A stretch of 64,000 nt of DNA, from contig JAETXT010000004.1 of assembly GCA_019188255.1 (NCBI GenBank), forward strand, positions 5,022,001-5,086,000. The letters run 5' to 3'. Below, piece after piece: positions 45,465-56,859 of this stretch (the first letter of the stretch is position 1; each line of letters opens with the position of its first letter). The translations under genes were made by a program, and so were the position numbers. The stretch is from Verticillium longisporum. Lineage: Eukaryota; Ascomycota; Sordariomycetes; Glomerellales; Plectosphaerellaceae. The notes below the pieces were generated by a model. That model was not told the origin of the DNA. It was given only the letters and a program-made list of their open reading frames with translations, and made no database searches.

Positions 45465-46796
45465 AAAAGCAGTTGAGATTCAGCCTTGACGGATTCTTTG
45501 AGCCGCGTTTCGGGATCCATCGAGACTCCTTCGCAATACGCGGAATGATACCCTAAAGAAGATGCAGAAGAGGCAACGTTAGTACAAGACAAAAAAAAAA
45601 CAGTGAGAAGCGGCCTTGGAATGACCGCGATCGTTTGGGGGCGAGGCTCAAAGCCCCGCGATGGGGAATGCAGCAGTAAGGCAAGGCATTCTGGGCGGGG
45701 GCAGGTCCCCTTGTGTGTCCCCCGTATCCCGTGTGACGACAGCCAGCGACCCTGTTTGCCTGTCAGGCTTGTCGACAGGATCATCTGAACTCTTTCGCCT
45801 CCCGGGCCCAGACAAAGCATGCAGGACAACCACTCAGCGGCCCGAACACCGGGCCTTGGGATCGAGCCAGTTGGGTGGCAGTGTGAATTGAGGTGCAAAG
45901 AAGGAGGAGGAGACCCTGCAGCCCTATGTCCGTTGGTGGTCAGGTACCTGGGCAAGCTGGGGCGCCCCCCCCCCCTTGAGCTCGAGTTACCCCCCTGAAC
46001 CTGGCCCTGGACCCTCCACCAACCGCCGCTACCTTAGCGTACAGATCAACGACACCCCCTAAAGCCAGCCAATCAGAGGCTATCGAACCCGACCTTCCTG
46101 CATCGAAACCTCCATGACGGGACAGGGCCTTGATACTGGACCTCCCGAGGAAGTACACACCCCCCCCTTCTCTTCTTCCAAGATGTCACCTACCAGCAAC
46201 GAACATCTCGGCAACAGCGCACCCAGCACAGCGCCCAATCTCGCTTCCCGCGGGGTAATTGTGCGCACTTCCTAGAGGATGCCTTCCGAGCCGCAGGGAA
46301 CTCGTTCCAGCCGAGTCGTCTCGACCGACTCAGCCGCGCTTCCTCCTCGAATCGGTCCATCCCCCAATGAGGGTGGGCGGCTGTCACATCTGCCACTCTC
46401 GGTAACATGGCCCTACGGACGCCGCAGAGGAGGGCAGGGAACCCAAAGAAGCAACATCCATGGCCCCAGGCAGTGTCGTCACCTGATGGTATCCGTCGGC
46501 TGATTTGGCAGGAGCCGCAACCAGACACAGGGTAAGAACCTCAGAACAAGAGAGAGTGTGTATGTGTGTGAAGAAATGCCGGTGCCTGGAGCCTCGGAGG
46601 CTCGGCCGTGATCTCCCCTCGGGTTTCGTCCAGTCCCTGACGGCCCCTGGTCCATGGGGGCTCCGAGTGGTCTAGTGTCTTGAGGCCCATGATCCCCTTG
46701 AGCCACGATGCGATCCTCAATCTGTCTCTTGCCATATTTTTGGACAACGGCTCCGGGGGGCCGGCGTTTTCTATGCCTTGGCTCGAGAGGAGCTTG

Positions 46797-46803
46797 TATA
46801 AAG
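46797..46803 (+). promoter_or_regulatory. Candidate TATA box
   Basis: TATAAAG lies 150 bp upstream of the Zn2Cys6 gene's start codon, a plausible distance for a fungal core promoter. Support is positional only. Confidence 0.3.
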
Positions 46804-46952
46804 CATCTGGCTAGATCCCGCTTCGGCAATGCACACATCGGTAGTCGCTCGCCAAGGAAACTAGCTTGGACGGTCTACTACATCTTGCGCCCCTATCACG
46901 AACCTGTTCTTACCTCTCGAATTTACACCTCGTCGTCTTCTGCTCCACAAAA

Positions 46953-48657
46953 ATGGTTGGTGTTCCTGGCAAATACAAGGGTTGTGAGACTTGTAGGGCG
47001 AGGAGGGTCAAGGTACGTCTGCGGCGTTCACTGCTTTGGCGAAGGAAAAGCTGACGAGATATCTAGTGTGATAACCAGCGTCCCAAGTGCAAGAGATGCA
47101 TTGATGGCGGCCGCGAGTGTGCCGGGTACGAGCGTGAGAGGGTCTTCATCATGGCCACTGTCGACGACGCAGGCCGGTGTTCCTCTCATCCGCCGCGCCA
47201 CGTCAGCTCGTCCGCTTCATCGTCGAAGAAGGGCAAGTCAGTGACGCCGGAGAGAAAGAAAGGCAAGTCCACCAGTTCAGAGGCCAAGAAGAGCAAGTCG
47301 ACTAGCCCCGAAGGTGATGTGATGGAGTTGGCTGCCATTGAGCCCTTGGCCCCTGCTTGGGATGATCTGCTCTTCGTCGAAAACAAGGGCGTCACCTACC
47401 TGGTGCAAATGGCCGTGCTTCAGGCAAACGTTCAGAGCATTGGAAAGGGTAAGAAGAAGGACAATGCAAAGGTCGCCCTGACGCCCTACGCACCATCTGG
47501 TCTGTACTTTCTCAAAAAGGGGCGAGAGCTCGAAGTCACGGCCCATTCCTTGGTCAGTCTGTCTTCGCCGGATGAGGACAATGGTTCATTGAACGGAACA
47601 TTCACTTTCCTATTTGATGTACGTATCCATCGCCCCCTTTGAATGGATTGTCGCTTACCTTGGCAGCACAACTCATCCTTCCTCCAAGAGGCTGGTCAGC
47701 CAACTTGGGAACTGAACCAGGACAAACTAAGCCGCGTGAGAAAAGCTGGCCCAGAGAGCTACCAATATTTTCCAGCCCATCATTACTTTGTGCGTGTATA
47801 CAGACAGACGGCTGTAAGTGCTGACCCCCGGAGCACCCCGAAACCTGCTGGGACTCGGCTCTGAAAACTGACCCACACAGGTGATGCTCGCCCTCATCAA
47901 TAAGAAGACGACTTTTCTGTCCGAGGAAGCATGGTGCACGACCCCCTGGGAATATCACCCCAAGTCTGTTCTCGACTTTCTCCTCGATACTCTTGTCTTG
48001 CTACCGGGAGTCTTCTCTCGCGCCGACCTCATCACCCCCAAACAAGCCACGCTGGCCCGCCGTCTGGAGGCCCAAGAACTGCTCTACGACTGCCTTGCCG
48101 TTGAATCACAGCTCGACGGCTGGTACGCCACCCTGAACCCAGCGTCAGACCCCGCCTACTGGGCGGCCAATTCTGCCGACCCCTCGGCCCTCCCCGCCTC
48201 CCAACCGCTGCCGTTCGCCGACGCCTTCTCGTTTCGCGACAGCACGACGGCCCTCGCGCTGATCACCTACTGGACGGCCACCCTCCTCTTCCGCGCCACT
48301 GTCGACCGCGTCCACGCCGCAGTCTGCGCGCCGGTCCTCGAGGACTTTCAAAACATGTACGCCGACCTGTCGCCCACCCTGCAGATCGACACGAACAGGT
48401 ACCGTCGGCCGAGGGACTATGCGGCGCGCATCTGCCGGAGCCTCGACTTTGCCCAGGGTGCGGGCGTTCAGGTGGACGCCTTGGTCGCGCCCCTTGCGGT
48501 TGCCCACGGCGTGTTTCGCGAGATCAACGCCGTCTCCGCGGACGGGGCGCTTGAGAAGTTGTGGTGTGAGGGGTTCAGGGAGAAGCTGGTGTCTGAGGGG
48601 CAGCGGGTTGCCCAGGCCGTCATGAACCAGAGATGGGTTGACCTGGGACAGTTCTGA
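46953..48657 (+). CDS. Zn(II)2Cys6 fungal transcription factor
   Basis: Predicted nuclear DNA-binding regulator. Four exons: 46953-47012, 47067-47618, 47667-47813 and 47881-48657, all joined in phase 0, giving 511 residues. The binuclear zinc cluster is at the extreme N-terminus, residues 11-37, with the exact spacing C-x2-C-x6-C-x6-C-x2-C-x6-C; intron 1 falls between the second and third cysteine. A lysine- and serine-rich linker (about residues 60-95) repeats a unit of the form KKGKS-x-x-x-E three times and may be a nuclear signal or phosphorylation region. The remaining 400 residues match the general layout of the fungal C6 family whose regulatory half is of unknown fold. Target genes cannot be inferred from the neighbours. 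Confidence 0.87.
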
Positions 48658-49301
48658 GCTGTGTGAGGTCTATGATGGACTAGTATTGAAGCTGGTACTT
48701 CAAAGGCCCATCCATGGCTGCCTGTATGCAGCACGTTCGCTCGTTGGTGGCCATGTTGAGAAACAACGGCAGGGGTTCAGTTATGATAGAATACATGGGA
48801 CATTTACGAAGCTTCCAGGGCTAAATAACACGAAATCAAAGCTCTCATTCTCTCTTAAATAAAGACAATACCATGGGAACGGCATGGTCCGCTGCAACTG
48901 GATAATGGTTGAGCCAATCTTTTCGATGCTCATCGTGGAATGGAGGGGCAGTCCAAGGTAGTCAACCAGCCACTACACAATAATTGATGGGTAAACATCA
49001 ACTCGTGAGGTAGCTGTTGGTCATGGGATGATAGACAGTGCGTGATACCGAGACACTGTATTCCACACAGTCCACACCCGTACCCGGCCTTTTGCCGCCA
49101 CAGCAGGAGCTCCTGGGAGCTGTCCATTCAGCCTACCGCGTCCAGGTAGCGAAGCTTCGTCAGACCTGGAGCCTGCCCCATTACTGACCGCATCACGACC
49201 GTCAACCTCCACGATCCCATCTCGAGACATCAACCCACCTCCGACGCCGAGACCGACTATCTACGCCCAACAGGTCGACTCAACTACTTTCCACAGACAA
49301 T
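48658..49301. other. Intergenic, promoter of proteasome alpha4 gene
   Basis: About 640 bp between plus-strand genes. Nothing recognised; I saw no clear proteasome-associated control element. Confidence 0.5.
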
Positions 49302-50332
49302 ATGGCTTCAGGATACGACAGAGCCCTCTCTGGTAAGCTGCACCGACCCCTCGAAACACTGAGACACCAGCTAACTTCCAGACAGTCTTCAGGTTCGTCT
49401 TCACCCTCGCGGCCATTGCAGGCTCCTCTCATCTAACGCGCGATCGAATAGTCCCGATGGACACGTCTTCCAGGTCGAATATGCCGGCGAGGCCGTGAAG
49501 CGAGGTGCGACCGCCCGCCTTCCCGCTGCCTGTTATCACGCTTATCGATCACCACAGGAACCTGCGCCGTCGGCGTCAAGGGCCAGGACGTCGTCGTCCT
49601 CGGCTGCGAGAAGCGCTCCGCGATGAAGCTCCAAGACACCAGAATCACACCCTCCAAGCTCCAGCTCCTCGACACCCACGTCTGCCTCGCCTTTGCCGGC
49701 CTCAACGCCGACGCCCGCATTCTCGTCGACAAGGCGCGGTTAGAGGCCCAGTCTCACAAGCTGACCGTCGAGGACCCCGCTTCGATCGAGTACATGACCA
49801 AGTACGTTGCCGGCGTGCAGCAGCGCTACACGCAGAGCGGCGGTGTCCGCCCCTTCGGCATCAGCACCCTCATCGTCGGCTTCGACAACGGCAGCAAGGT
49901 CCCCAGGCTGTACCAGACTGAGCCCTCGGGCATCTACTCAGCATGGTATGTTGACATGACTGTGACCGGTCCTCATAGGGGGCCCCATTCTGACAGACAC
50001 GCAGGAAGGCGAATGCCATCGGCCGCTCCAGCAAGACGGTGCGCGAGTTCCTCGAGCGCAACTACAAGGACGACATGGACCGGGAGGCGACCATCAGGCT
50101 GGCCATCAAGTCCCTGCTCGAGGTCGTTCAGACGGGTGCGAAGAACATTGAGATTGCCCTCATGGCCCCCGGAAAGACGATCGAGATGCTGCCCGTGGAG
50201 GAGATTGAGAGCTATGTCAAGAACATTGAGGAGGAGAAGCAAGAGGAGGCGGCCAAGAAGAAGACGGGCCGCACGCCGGGTCAGGGCACCGCCGCTATTC
50301 TGACGCGGCCTGCGGAGGGAAGTGACGAGTAG
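49302..50332 (+). CDS. PRE6: 20S proteasome subunit alpha4 (Pre6/PSMA7)
   Basis: Outer-ring subunit of the 20S proteasome. Five exons: 49302-49332, 49386-49392, 49452-49504, 49558-49945 and 50005-50332, giving 268 residues. The second exon is only 7 nt (TCTTCAG). It is needed to read [17 protein letters not shown], the invariant alpha-subunit N-terminus (YDRA-x-x-x-FSPDGH-x-QVEYA). Further hallmarks are [52 protein letters not shown] and [19 protein letters not shown]. The C-terminus is the lysine/glutamate-rich tail [13 protein letters not shown] typical of alpha4. Splice phases (1, 2, 1, 2) all close. The microexon sits between two introns of 53 and 59 nt. Confidence 0.93.
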
Positions 50333-50551
50333 ACTACGAGAGACACGCAATGGATGATGTGATTCCAGTACGGCTAGAGGGCGTTTCAGATGGTATCACA
50401 AATTAAATACCAGTGTATAACCAGCTGTAGAAAGGCAACGTCGTGGGTCAAAATCGTGGGTATTCGTATGTACGTGCAAGCATCAGCGCGCCGCTGTCCT
50501 CTTCTTTCTTCTATCTCTCCATCGGCCATCTAGTCCGCCAGCAGCACATCA

Positions 50552-51278
50552 TTAGCCCAGCCTGTCCGTGTCTGGGTCCGGATCGAAAATGGTCCGCATC
50601 CTGGTCTGCTGCACACGCTCGTCCCTCAGCATCCTGTGATCCTTGCGCGCGTCTTCGCCCTCGACGGAGATGGCGGCCTTGGGCGTCTTGGCCTCGATGA
50701 CAAAGTGGTTGTCGCAGTGGGGGCAGTACTCGTCGGCATCCTCAAACTCGGCCGCGTCTTTGCGGAAGCACTTCCGGCACTTCTTGCAGGCGAAGGTCAT
50801 CTCGGTGCTCTGGAGGAGGGGGTGTTTCTCCGTTTCCTGGTGGCATTCAGCGCAGTCGAACCATTTTTTGCCTAAAGAGCAGTCAGATCTTGCTACCGAA
50901 AGTGCTTTGCGAGACAGAGGTGGGAGGGCGGAGGGGTCGTACAGCATGGCGACCGGATCGCGACCTGGGCGTTGAGAATATGTTTGCTGGAGGTGGCTTA
51001 GAACCAGATTCAACTCAGGCGGGTAGGGTGAACTTACCACATGATGAGCGTGGGCGGAAATGCAGCTGCTCCTGTGAACCAGCAGAGCGGTGAATACCGG
51101 TCAGACTGCGGTTGGTCTGTTCTCGGTGCTTTCAAATCAAGGTAGACTCAAATGGACGCCTCCTGAACCTTCACCGAACCGCTAGACGCTGGGCTACCTG
51201 GTGGAAAGCGTTGATAATTTGGCGGGGATCCCAGTCGGGCTGCTGGCCCCACACCGTGCATCTCGCCTTGCTTATCAT
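50552..51278 (-). CDS. CHY-type zinc-binding protein
   Basis: Small cysteine-rich protein of the fungal CHY zinc-finger group. Minus-strand exons are 51198-51278, 51038-51071 and 50552-50871, giving 144 residues. The core is WFDCAECHQETEKHPLL, FACKKCRKCFRKD and DADEYCPHCDNHFVIEAKTP, with paired CxxC/CxxCH motifs for zinc. The middle 34-nt exon encodes EQLHFRPRSSC and links to GKKWFDC. The first exon (MISKARCTVWGQQPDWDPRQ, then IINAFHQ) is inferred: it is the only upstream open segment with a Met and compatible phase, but its donor GTAGCC is weak. The role is unknown; relatives have been linked to mitochondrial intermembrane-space zinc handling or ubiquitin ligases. It is divergent from SSL2, with 252 bp between starts. 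Confidence 0.8.
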
Positions 51279-51530
51279 ATCAAGTGTTATCGCGCGCCGA
51301 TGAATAAGCACACTGCTGCTGCCTGCCGTCATCTATTTCCCATCTCTGATGTCTCTGATGAAAGACCATGAACTTCTGTCTCTCCTCCAACACGGGGCTT
51401 GAACTGGTCTTCGCACCAGCATCTGCCATAACCACCCCCAGTCGTTTGCAAACCAAGTCTCCGCGCGATACAGTTTTTTGCTCCTGCGACGTATATATCC
51501 AACCTCATCCACGGCGGGCAGCAGCCAACC

Positions 51531-53981
51531 ATGCCTCCGAAACGCAAGGCCATCGGTGCCGTCACAGGCGGTGGCAAGGTTGGTAAAGGATCACGAGTCT
51601 CGACGCCAGCTGGAGCCGCCACCCCGAGGAGCATTGGTAGCGACAATGAGTCTTCCGCGGCGGAGGCGTTGAGCGAGGGAGAGGAGGACGTGAACATTGA
51701 GAAGAACGTGGGCCATTTCTCCGTAGAAGGATACGAGCGCCCCTCAAAGTCTGCGACCTCGCACATCTTTGGCAAGCGCGATTACTCCTACCTCAGTCTG
51801 AAGCCGGACTTTCAGAACAGACCGCTATGGATCGATGCGAGCAAAGCGAGGATCTTCCTCGAGAGCTTCAGCCCCCTTGCCCAGCAGTGCCAGGACTTCC
51901 TCATCACCATTGCCGAGCCCATCTCCCGACCTTCCTTCGTTCACGAGTACGCCCTTTCACCTCACAGTCTATATGCTGCCGTTTCCGTCGGTCTATCGCC
52001 CGCGGATATCATCAATACCCTCGAGCGGTTCCTCAAGACGCCGCTGCCTAAACAGATTCGAGAATTCATCGAAGGATGCACAGCAAGTTTTGGCAAGGTC
52101 AAGCTCGTCTTGAAGAATACCAAGTACTTCGTTGAAAGCGCAGACCCTGTCGTATTGCAAAAGCTGCTGCAGGATCCCATCATCGGACCTCTTCGAACCC
52201 ACACAGGTAGTGGTGCGATCACGACTACCGCTGCTCCGAAGCAGGCGCCCCTCGTCATCCCTGGCACCACCAATGCCGCCGGCGTGCGCCAGGCAGGACA
52301 AGCGAACAATGCACAAGGCGCCGACGCCGAGAAGGCCAAGGAGGATGAGGTGTATGCTGCGTTGAACGACGATGATGACGAGGAAGCCGAAGTCACGCAT
52401 TCCTTCGAAATTCCGGATTCCGCTGTTGAGGATGTCCAGAAGAGGTGCCTCGATCTGCAATATCCCGTGCTTGAGGAGTACGACTTCAGGAAAGACGAAT
52501 TCAACGCGAACCTGGAGATCGACCTGCGGCCTGGTGCGCAGATTCGTCCGTATCAGGAGAAGAGTCTGAGTAAGATGTTTGGTAACGGTCGTGCCAAGAG
52601 TGGAATCATCGTCTTGCCATGTGGCGCTGGCAAAACGCTCGTCGGTATCACGGCGGCGTGCACAGTGAAGAAGGGTGTCATCGTGCTCTGCACGAGCTCC
52701 ATGTCGGTCGTCCAATGGCGAAACGAGTTCCTGAAATGGTCCAACGTCAAGCCGGAAGACATTGCGGCCTTCACGTCAGACAACAAGGGACAGACCTTTA
52801 CGGGCTCTACGGGTATCATCGTGACGACCTACTCCATGGTAACGCAGACCAGGGAGAGGTCGCATGAGGCGAAAAAGATGATGGACTTCCTCCAGCATCG
52901 CGAGTGGGGCCTCATGCTGCTCGACGAGGTCCACGTCGTACCTGCCAATATTTTCCGAAAGGTGACATCGTCAATCAAGACGCACTCCAAACTCGGTCTC
53001 ACGGCTACGCTTCTTCGTGAGGATGACAAGATTTCGGATCTCAACTTTCTGATCGGCCCCAAGTTGTACGAGGCGAACTGGATGGTGCTGTCACTTCAAG
53101 GTCACATTACCCGTGTGCAGTGTGCCGTGTTGTTGTGCTCCATGCCCACAGGATTCTATGACGAATACTTGAAGGCAACACCTAGAAAGCGATCGCTGCT
53201 CTACATCATGAATCCGGCCAAGTTCCAGGCGTGCCAGTATCTGATCAACTATCACGAATCGCGGGGCGACAAGATCATTGTCTTCTCCGACAACGTGTAT
53301 GCCCTCAAAGCCTATGCGATGAAGCTGAAAAAGGTCTTCATCTACGGCGAGACCGGCCAGGCAGAGCGACTGCAAGTGCTGGAGAACTTCCAACACAACC
53401 CCCAAGTCAACACGCTCTTCCTCTCCAAGATTGGAGACACGTCGCTTGACTTGCCCGAGGCCACATGCCTTATCCAGATTTCGTCCCACTACGGTTCCCG
53501 ACGTCAGGAGGCGCAACGTCTCGGCCGTATCCTGCGAGCGAAGCGCAGGAACGACGAAGGCTTCAACGCCTTTTTCTACTCGCTCGTGTCCAAGGATACC
53601 TCCGAGATGTTCTACTCCTCGAAGCGCCAGGCCTTCCTGGTTGACCAGGGTTACGCGTTCAAGGTCATTACGTCGCTCAATAACATTGAGAAGACGGAAG
53701 ACTTGGCCTTCTCGACGGCAGCCGAGCGCCGAGAGCTCCTGGAAAAGGTGCTCGTCGAGAACGTGGGCAACGAGGAGGAATTCGTCGACGACCTGTTTCA
53801 CTCGGGCAACATGGGACGCAAGCCGAAGAAGAAGGGCGCCCGACGCACGGCGGGCATGCTTGGGGATCTCTCTGGTGGGCAGGACATGGCCTACATTGAG
53901 CAGAACAAGAAGACGAAGACCAAGAAGGGCGAGAGTAGCGCTTTCTTCCGGAAGATCCAGAGGCAAGCGGCGAAGAAGTGA
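51531..53981 (+). CDS. SSL2: TFIIH DNA helicase/translocase Ssl2 (XPB)
   Basis: ATP-dependent 3'-5' DNA translocase of TFIIH that opens promoters and acts in nucleotide excision repair. It is a single exon of 816 residues. The N-terminal region has a lysine-rich nuclear signal and the damage-recognition-like domain ([34 protein letters not shown]). The helicase motifs are [12 protein letters not shown] (Walker A, about residue 362), LLDEVHVVP (DEVH box, about 463), [11 protein letters not shown] with the RED loop, [11 protein letters not shown], and [15 protein letters not shown] (motif VI, about 657). Length agrees with fungal XPB (yeast 843). The acidic insert between 255 and 290 (DDDDEEAEV) is normal for the family. 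The ATG is preceded by CAACC, good fungal context. Confidence 0.95.
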   Translation: MPPKRKAIGAVTGGGKVGKGSRVSTPAGAATPRSIGSDNESSAAEALSEGEEDVNIEKNVGHFSVEGYERPSKSATSHIFGKRDYSYLSLKPDFQNRPLWIDASKARIFLESFSPLAQQCQDFLITIAEPISRPSFVHEYALSPHSLYAAVSVGLSPADIINTLERFLKTPLPKQIREFIEGCTASFGKVKLVLKNTKYFVESADPVVLQKLLQDPIIGPLRTHTGSGAITTTAAPKQAPLVIPGTTNAAGVRQAGQANNAQGADAEKAKEDEVYAALNDDDDEEAEVTHSFEIPDSAVEDVQKRCLDLQYPVLEEYDFRKDEFNANLEIDLRPGAQIRPYQEKSLSKMFGNGRAKSGIIVLPCGAGKTLVGITAACTVKKGVIVLCTSSMSVVQWRNEFLKWSNVKPEDIAAFTSDNKGQTFTGSTGIIVTTYSMVTQTRERSHEAKKMMDFLQHREWGLMLLDEVHVVPANIFRKVTSSIKTHSKLGLTATLLREDDKISDLNFLIGPKLYEANWMVLSLQGHITRVQCAVLLCSMPTGFYDEYLKATPRKRSLLYIMNPAKFQACQYLINYHESRGDKIIVFSDNVYALKAYAMKLKKVFIYGETGQAERLQVLENFQHNPQVNTLFLSKIGDTSLDLPEATCLIQISSHYGSRRQEAQRLGRILRAKRRNDEGFNAFFYSLVSKDTSEMFYSSKRQAFLVDQGYAFKVITSLNNIEKTEDLAFSTAAERRELLEKVLVENVGNEEEFVDDLFHSGNMGRKPKKKGARRTAGMLGDLSGGQDMAYIEQNKKTKTKKGESSAFFRKIQRQAAKK

Positions 53982-54495
53982 GTGACTGGTAGCTGGCGCA
54001 TCTGCTAATACTGCCTGGGTCTGGCGTTTTTGAGAAGGGGGGATTGGTTGAATTGGGAATGTACCATATTAGCGGAACAAACTGTGTAGTTGCCTTTTTT
54101 GGGTGGGATAAGGGGACCAGAGAGCTAGGATGGATGGTGGTATGCGGCTCAGATTGACACCGGCGGACGGGAAGATAGCTCCCGCGGCCCTTGGATGCGA
54201 AATCTCCGAGGCGGCTGTTGCACAGGGGGGCACACCGCCTAGTCGTATAGCTATACGCAAGACTGAATGAGCAAGAAAGGGAAAGAAAAAGCATTAACCC
54301 AAACGACCACTGAATGGACCGTCGGTCTACACGTGCCGTGCCGAGTGGCATTCCTGCTGTCTTCGCCCTATCTCTGTCTCAGTGTGCGAGGCTGCAGTGA
54401 TACGTTGATAGGGGATGTTCGGGACGATGGCGATGTAAGTTGCCGCGGACGGGCGGGCGCTGGTCGAGACAGTTACCCAGTGGCATGGTGACGAC
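53982..54495. other. Intergenic, 3' side of SSL2
   Basis: About 0.5 kb of ordinary composition between SSL2 and the inverted-repeat element. No gene recognised. Confidence 0.5.
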
Positions 54496-55963
54496 GAGGA
54501 CGACTATTTGCTCAGCCCTTGTTAGCTATTTGCTCTGCCCAACAGGGGTAAAGCCACAATCGACAGGGGAAAAGCCACAAACACAGCTCCACCACCAAAA
54601 TTAGCTATAGCGTCGATATACCTATTCTTCTCTCTTATATACTCGAGTCGTCTATTGAATTCAGGCTAAAAGACTAGCGCAGTGCCTCTCTACGACTGCT
54701 ACTACGTAGCCACCCCAGGGTGCGCCGTAGTTCCAGCCTCTACTTAAGTACCTAATCAGCAGACGTAATAGCAGTTCTAGGGCGAGCAGCCCGGGCCATT
54801 TGCTCCGGGGGCCTTTAGAGACTATAGCAGCTATCGCCAGCAATAGGGAGGGTTCTAAATAGCCTCCAATTAAGCCTAATTCAGCGTTTACCGTAGTCTT
54901 TCCGATATCCTATTTTATAAGGACGGTTATTTATTCGGCCCTTATTAGTTATTTGCTCTACCTAATAGGGGTAAAGCCACAGAAGACAGGGGGGAAGCCA
55001 TAAATATAGCTCCACTACTAAAATTAGCTATAGCAATTATATACCTATCCTCGTCTTATATACCTTCAAGTTACTCGATAGAATAGCGAAGTAGGCGAGC
55101 CGCTAAACGGCTATTAATAGCCCTTAGCGGCCTGAGGTAGCTAGTGCTAATTTTTTTGCATTATAAATTAGGATATCGGAAAGACTACGGTAAACGCTGA
55201 ATTAGCCTTAATTAGAGGCTATTTAGAACCCTCCCTATTACTAGCGATAGCTACTATAATTGCGTAGTAGTCGCGAACGGTCTTAAGCAGCTCTTTATAT
55301 GTATCTATAGTGAAAGAGACGATAGGACCCTTAGTAATAGCTGGTAAGTCTATCGGTGAAGGAGGCATCGGAGAGGCTTCATTTAACGATAAAATAATAT
55401 ATTAGCGATATCTAGAGGGCTTAAAATAGGCGTATTTAGTACTATTATTGCATTTAAGGGTATTAATAATTTAGTAGATAGATAGGGTAACTATAGAGCC
55501 TTAGGGGGCTACTAACTAGCCCTATACTAGTCTATTAGCTAGTTATAGCTAGTCTTTAGCTCGGAATTCATCGAGAGACTTAAAGGTATATAAGACGAGG
55601 ATAGGTATATAGTTACTATAGCTAATTTTAGTAGTAGAGCTATATTTATAGCTTCCCCCCTATCTTCTATAGCTTTACCCCTATTAGGTAGAGCAAATAA
55701 CTAATAAGGGCCGAACAAATAACCATCCTCCTATTTTATAATATAAAGAAATTAGCACTAGCTATATCAGGGCCGCTAAGGGCTACTAATAGCCGTTAAG
55801 CGACTCGCCTACTTCGCTATTCTATCGAGTGACTCGAATATATAAGAGAAAAGGATAGGTACATCGACGCTATAGCTAATTTTGGTAGTGGAGCTATGTT
55901 CGTGGCTTTCCCCCTGTTGGGCAGAGCAAATAACCAACAAGGGCCGAGCAAATAACCATCCTC
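54496..55963. mobile_element. Outer non-coding TIR element (Mutator-like MITE?), RIP-like
   Basis: AT-rich block whose ends are imperfect inverted copies of about 165 bp. The left end begins GAGGACGACTATTTGCTC, and the reverse complement of the right end begins GAGGATGGTTATTTGCTC; both continue through CAACAGGGG and AAAATTAGCTATAGCGTCGA. No frame of useful length is present. Many TA and TG/CA-derived changes between arms suggest RIP. A second element of the same family is inserted inside. Without it the outer copy is about 650 bp. No clear target-site duplication flanks the outer ends. Confidence 0.75.
54919..55730. mobile_element. Inner nested element of the same family, opposite orientation
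   Basis: An 812-bp copy with terminal inverted repeats of about 160 bp (left AAGGACGGTTATTTATTCGG; right, reverse-complemented, GAGGATGGTTATTTGTTCGG). It is flanked by the direct repeat CTATTTTAT (54910-54918 and 55731-55739). Its body shares GATATCGGAAAGACTACGG (about 55165) with the reverse complement of the outer copy's body at about 54890, so the two lie in opposite orientation. The 9-bp duplication (up to 13 bp if the ends are drawn differently) and long TIRs point to a Mutator-like element; no transposase is encoded. Confidence 0.75.
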
Positions 55964-56859
55964 CAAGAGATGCCAGCTTCGTAGTGACATGGGAATATGG
56001 TGTGGGCGAGTTGAAGCTCAGCAGTGACACGCACACACAGGGGAAGGGGTGAGAGCTAATAGAGGCGCTGTACATAACCTACAGTGCACGTCTGCAGCGA
56101 TTAAGGTTTGGGAGCACCGGCCTATCGGTACATGTGCAAAGCATGCGCGCGCATACAAAGGGACCCCACCGTTCTTTGAGGCCAGAGGGCCAGCCAAGCC
56201 AGAGGCCAGCCAGCCCAGGTCAGGGCGGGCCTAGGGAGATACCACTGCAGGCCACGTTCTCGACAGTGCAATTTTAGGACGGGGGACTGGGCCAGCGAGG
56301 ACGGTGGGCGTGTCAATGTCACCTTCTGCAGCTGCCACTGCCCTAAAATCCAACGCTGACCCTCCTGCTGCTGCTCCTGCTGCTCCTCCATCAGCGGTAC
56401 TTCCCTTGCGACGACCAAAAGCATCAGATCAAGTCTCCATTGCCATTGAGGCCGACGGGATACGAAGATACGACCCAACCCAAGCCATTGCACTAGACGA
56501 CTGCCTGCCGTGCGAGACCCGTGCCTGCCCCCACCTGCTAGTCCGTCAGTCCATCGACAAAGACGTCGGTCGACCTTAGCACCTACAACTGCCAAGACCT
56601 GGAGATCCTACCCTAGAACTTCCCCCAAAGCCATCTTTCATCTTCATCTTCTTCACCTCCCACCCTACTCTCCGACACGCCCTAGATAAAATTTCCCTAC
56701 GCCTTCGTCGCCATGCCACTTTGACATCGGCTCTAGCTCCTCACTCCAATTGCGCAGGATTGCCCGATTGGGCACATCCTCAGACGAACCGCGCCCGACC
56801 ACCGCACACCCCTCCTTGCCTTCTTCTGCATTCTGCCGCGCCTGCGGTTTGTCGCAAGG
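55964..56859. other. Intergenic, upstream of TRK1
   Basis: About 0.9 kb of normal GC content between the element and TRK1. No gene recognised; it probably holds the TRK1 promoter and leader. Confidence 0.5.

Larger units (their letters stand above)
44549..46952. other. Intergenic region
   Basis: About 2.4 kb between plus-strand genes with no recognisable gene. It contains a CG dinucleotide tract and a TATA-like motif, listed separately, plus an A run at 45591-45600. Confidence 0.5.

Noticed and set aside
54496..55963. LTR retrotransposon
   Set aside because: The end repeats are inverted, not direct, and no polymerase or gag-like frame is present.
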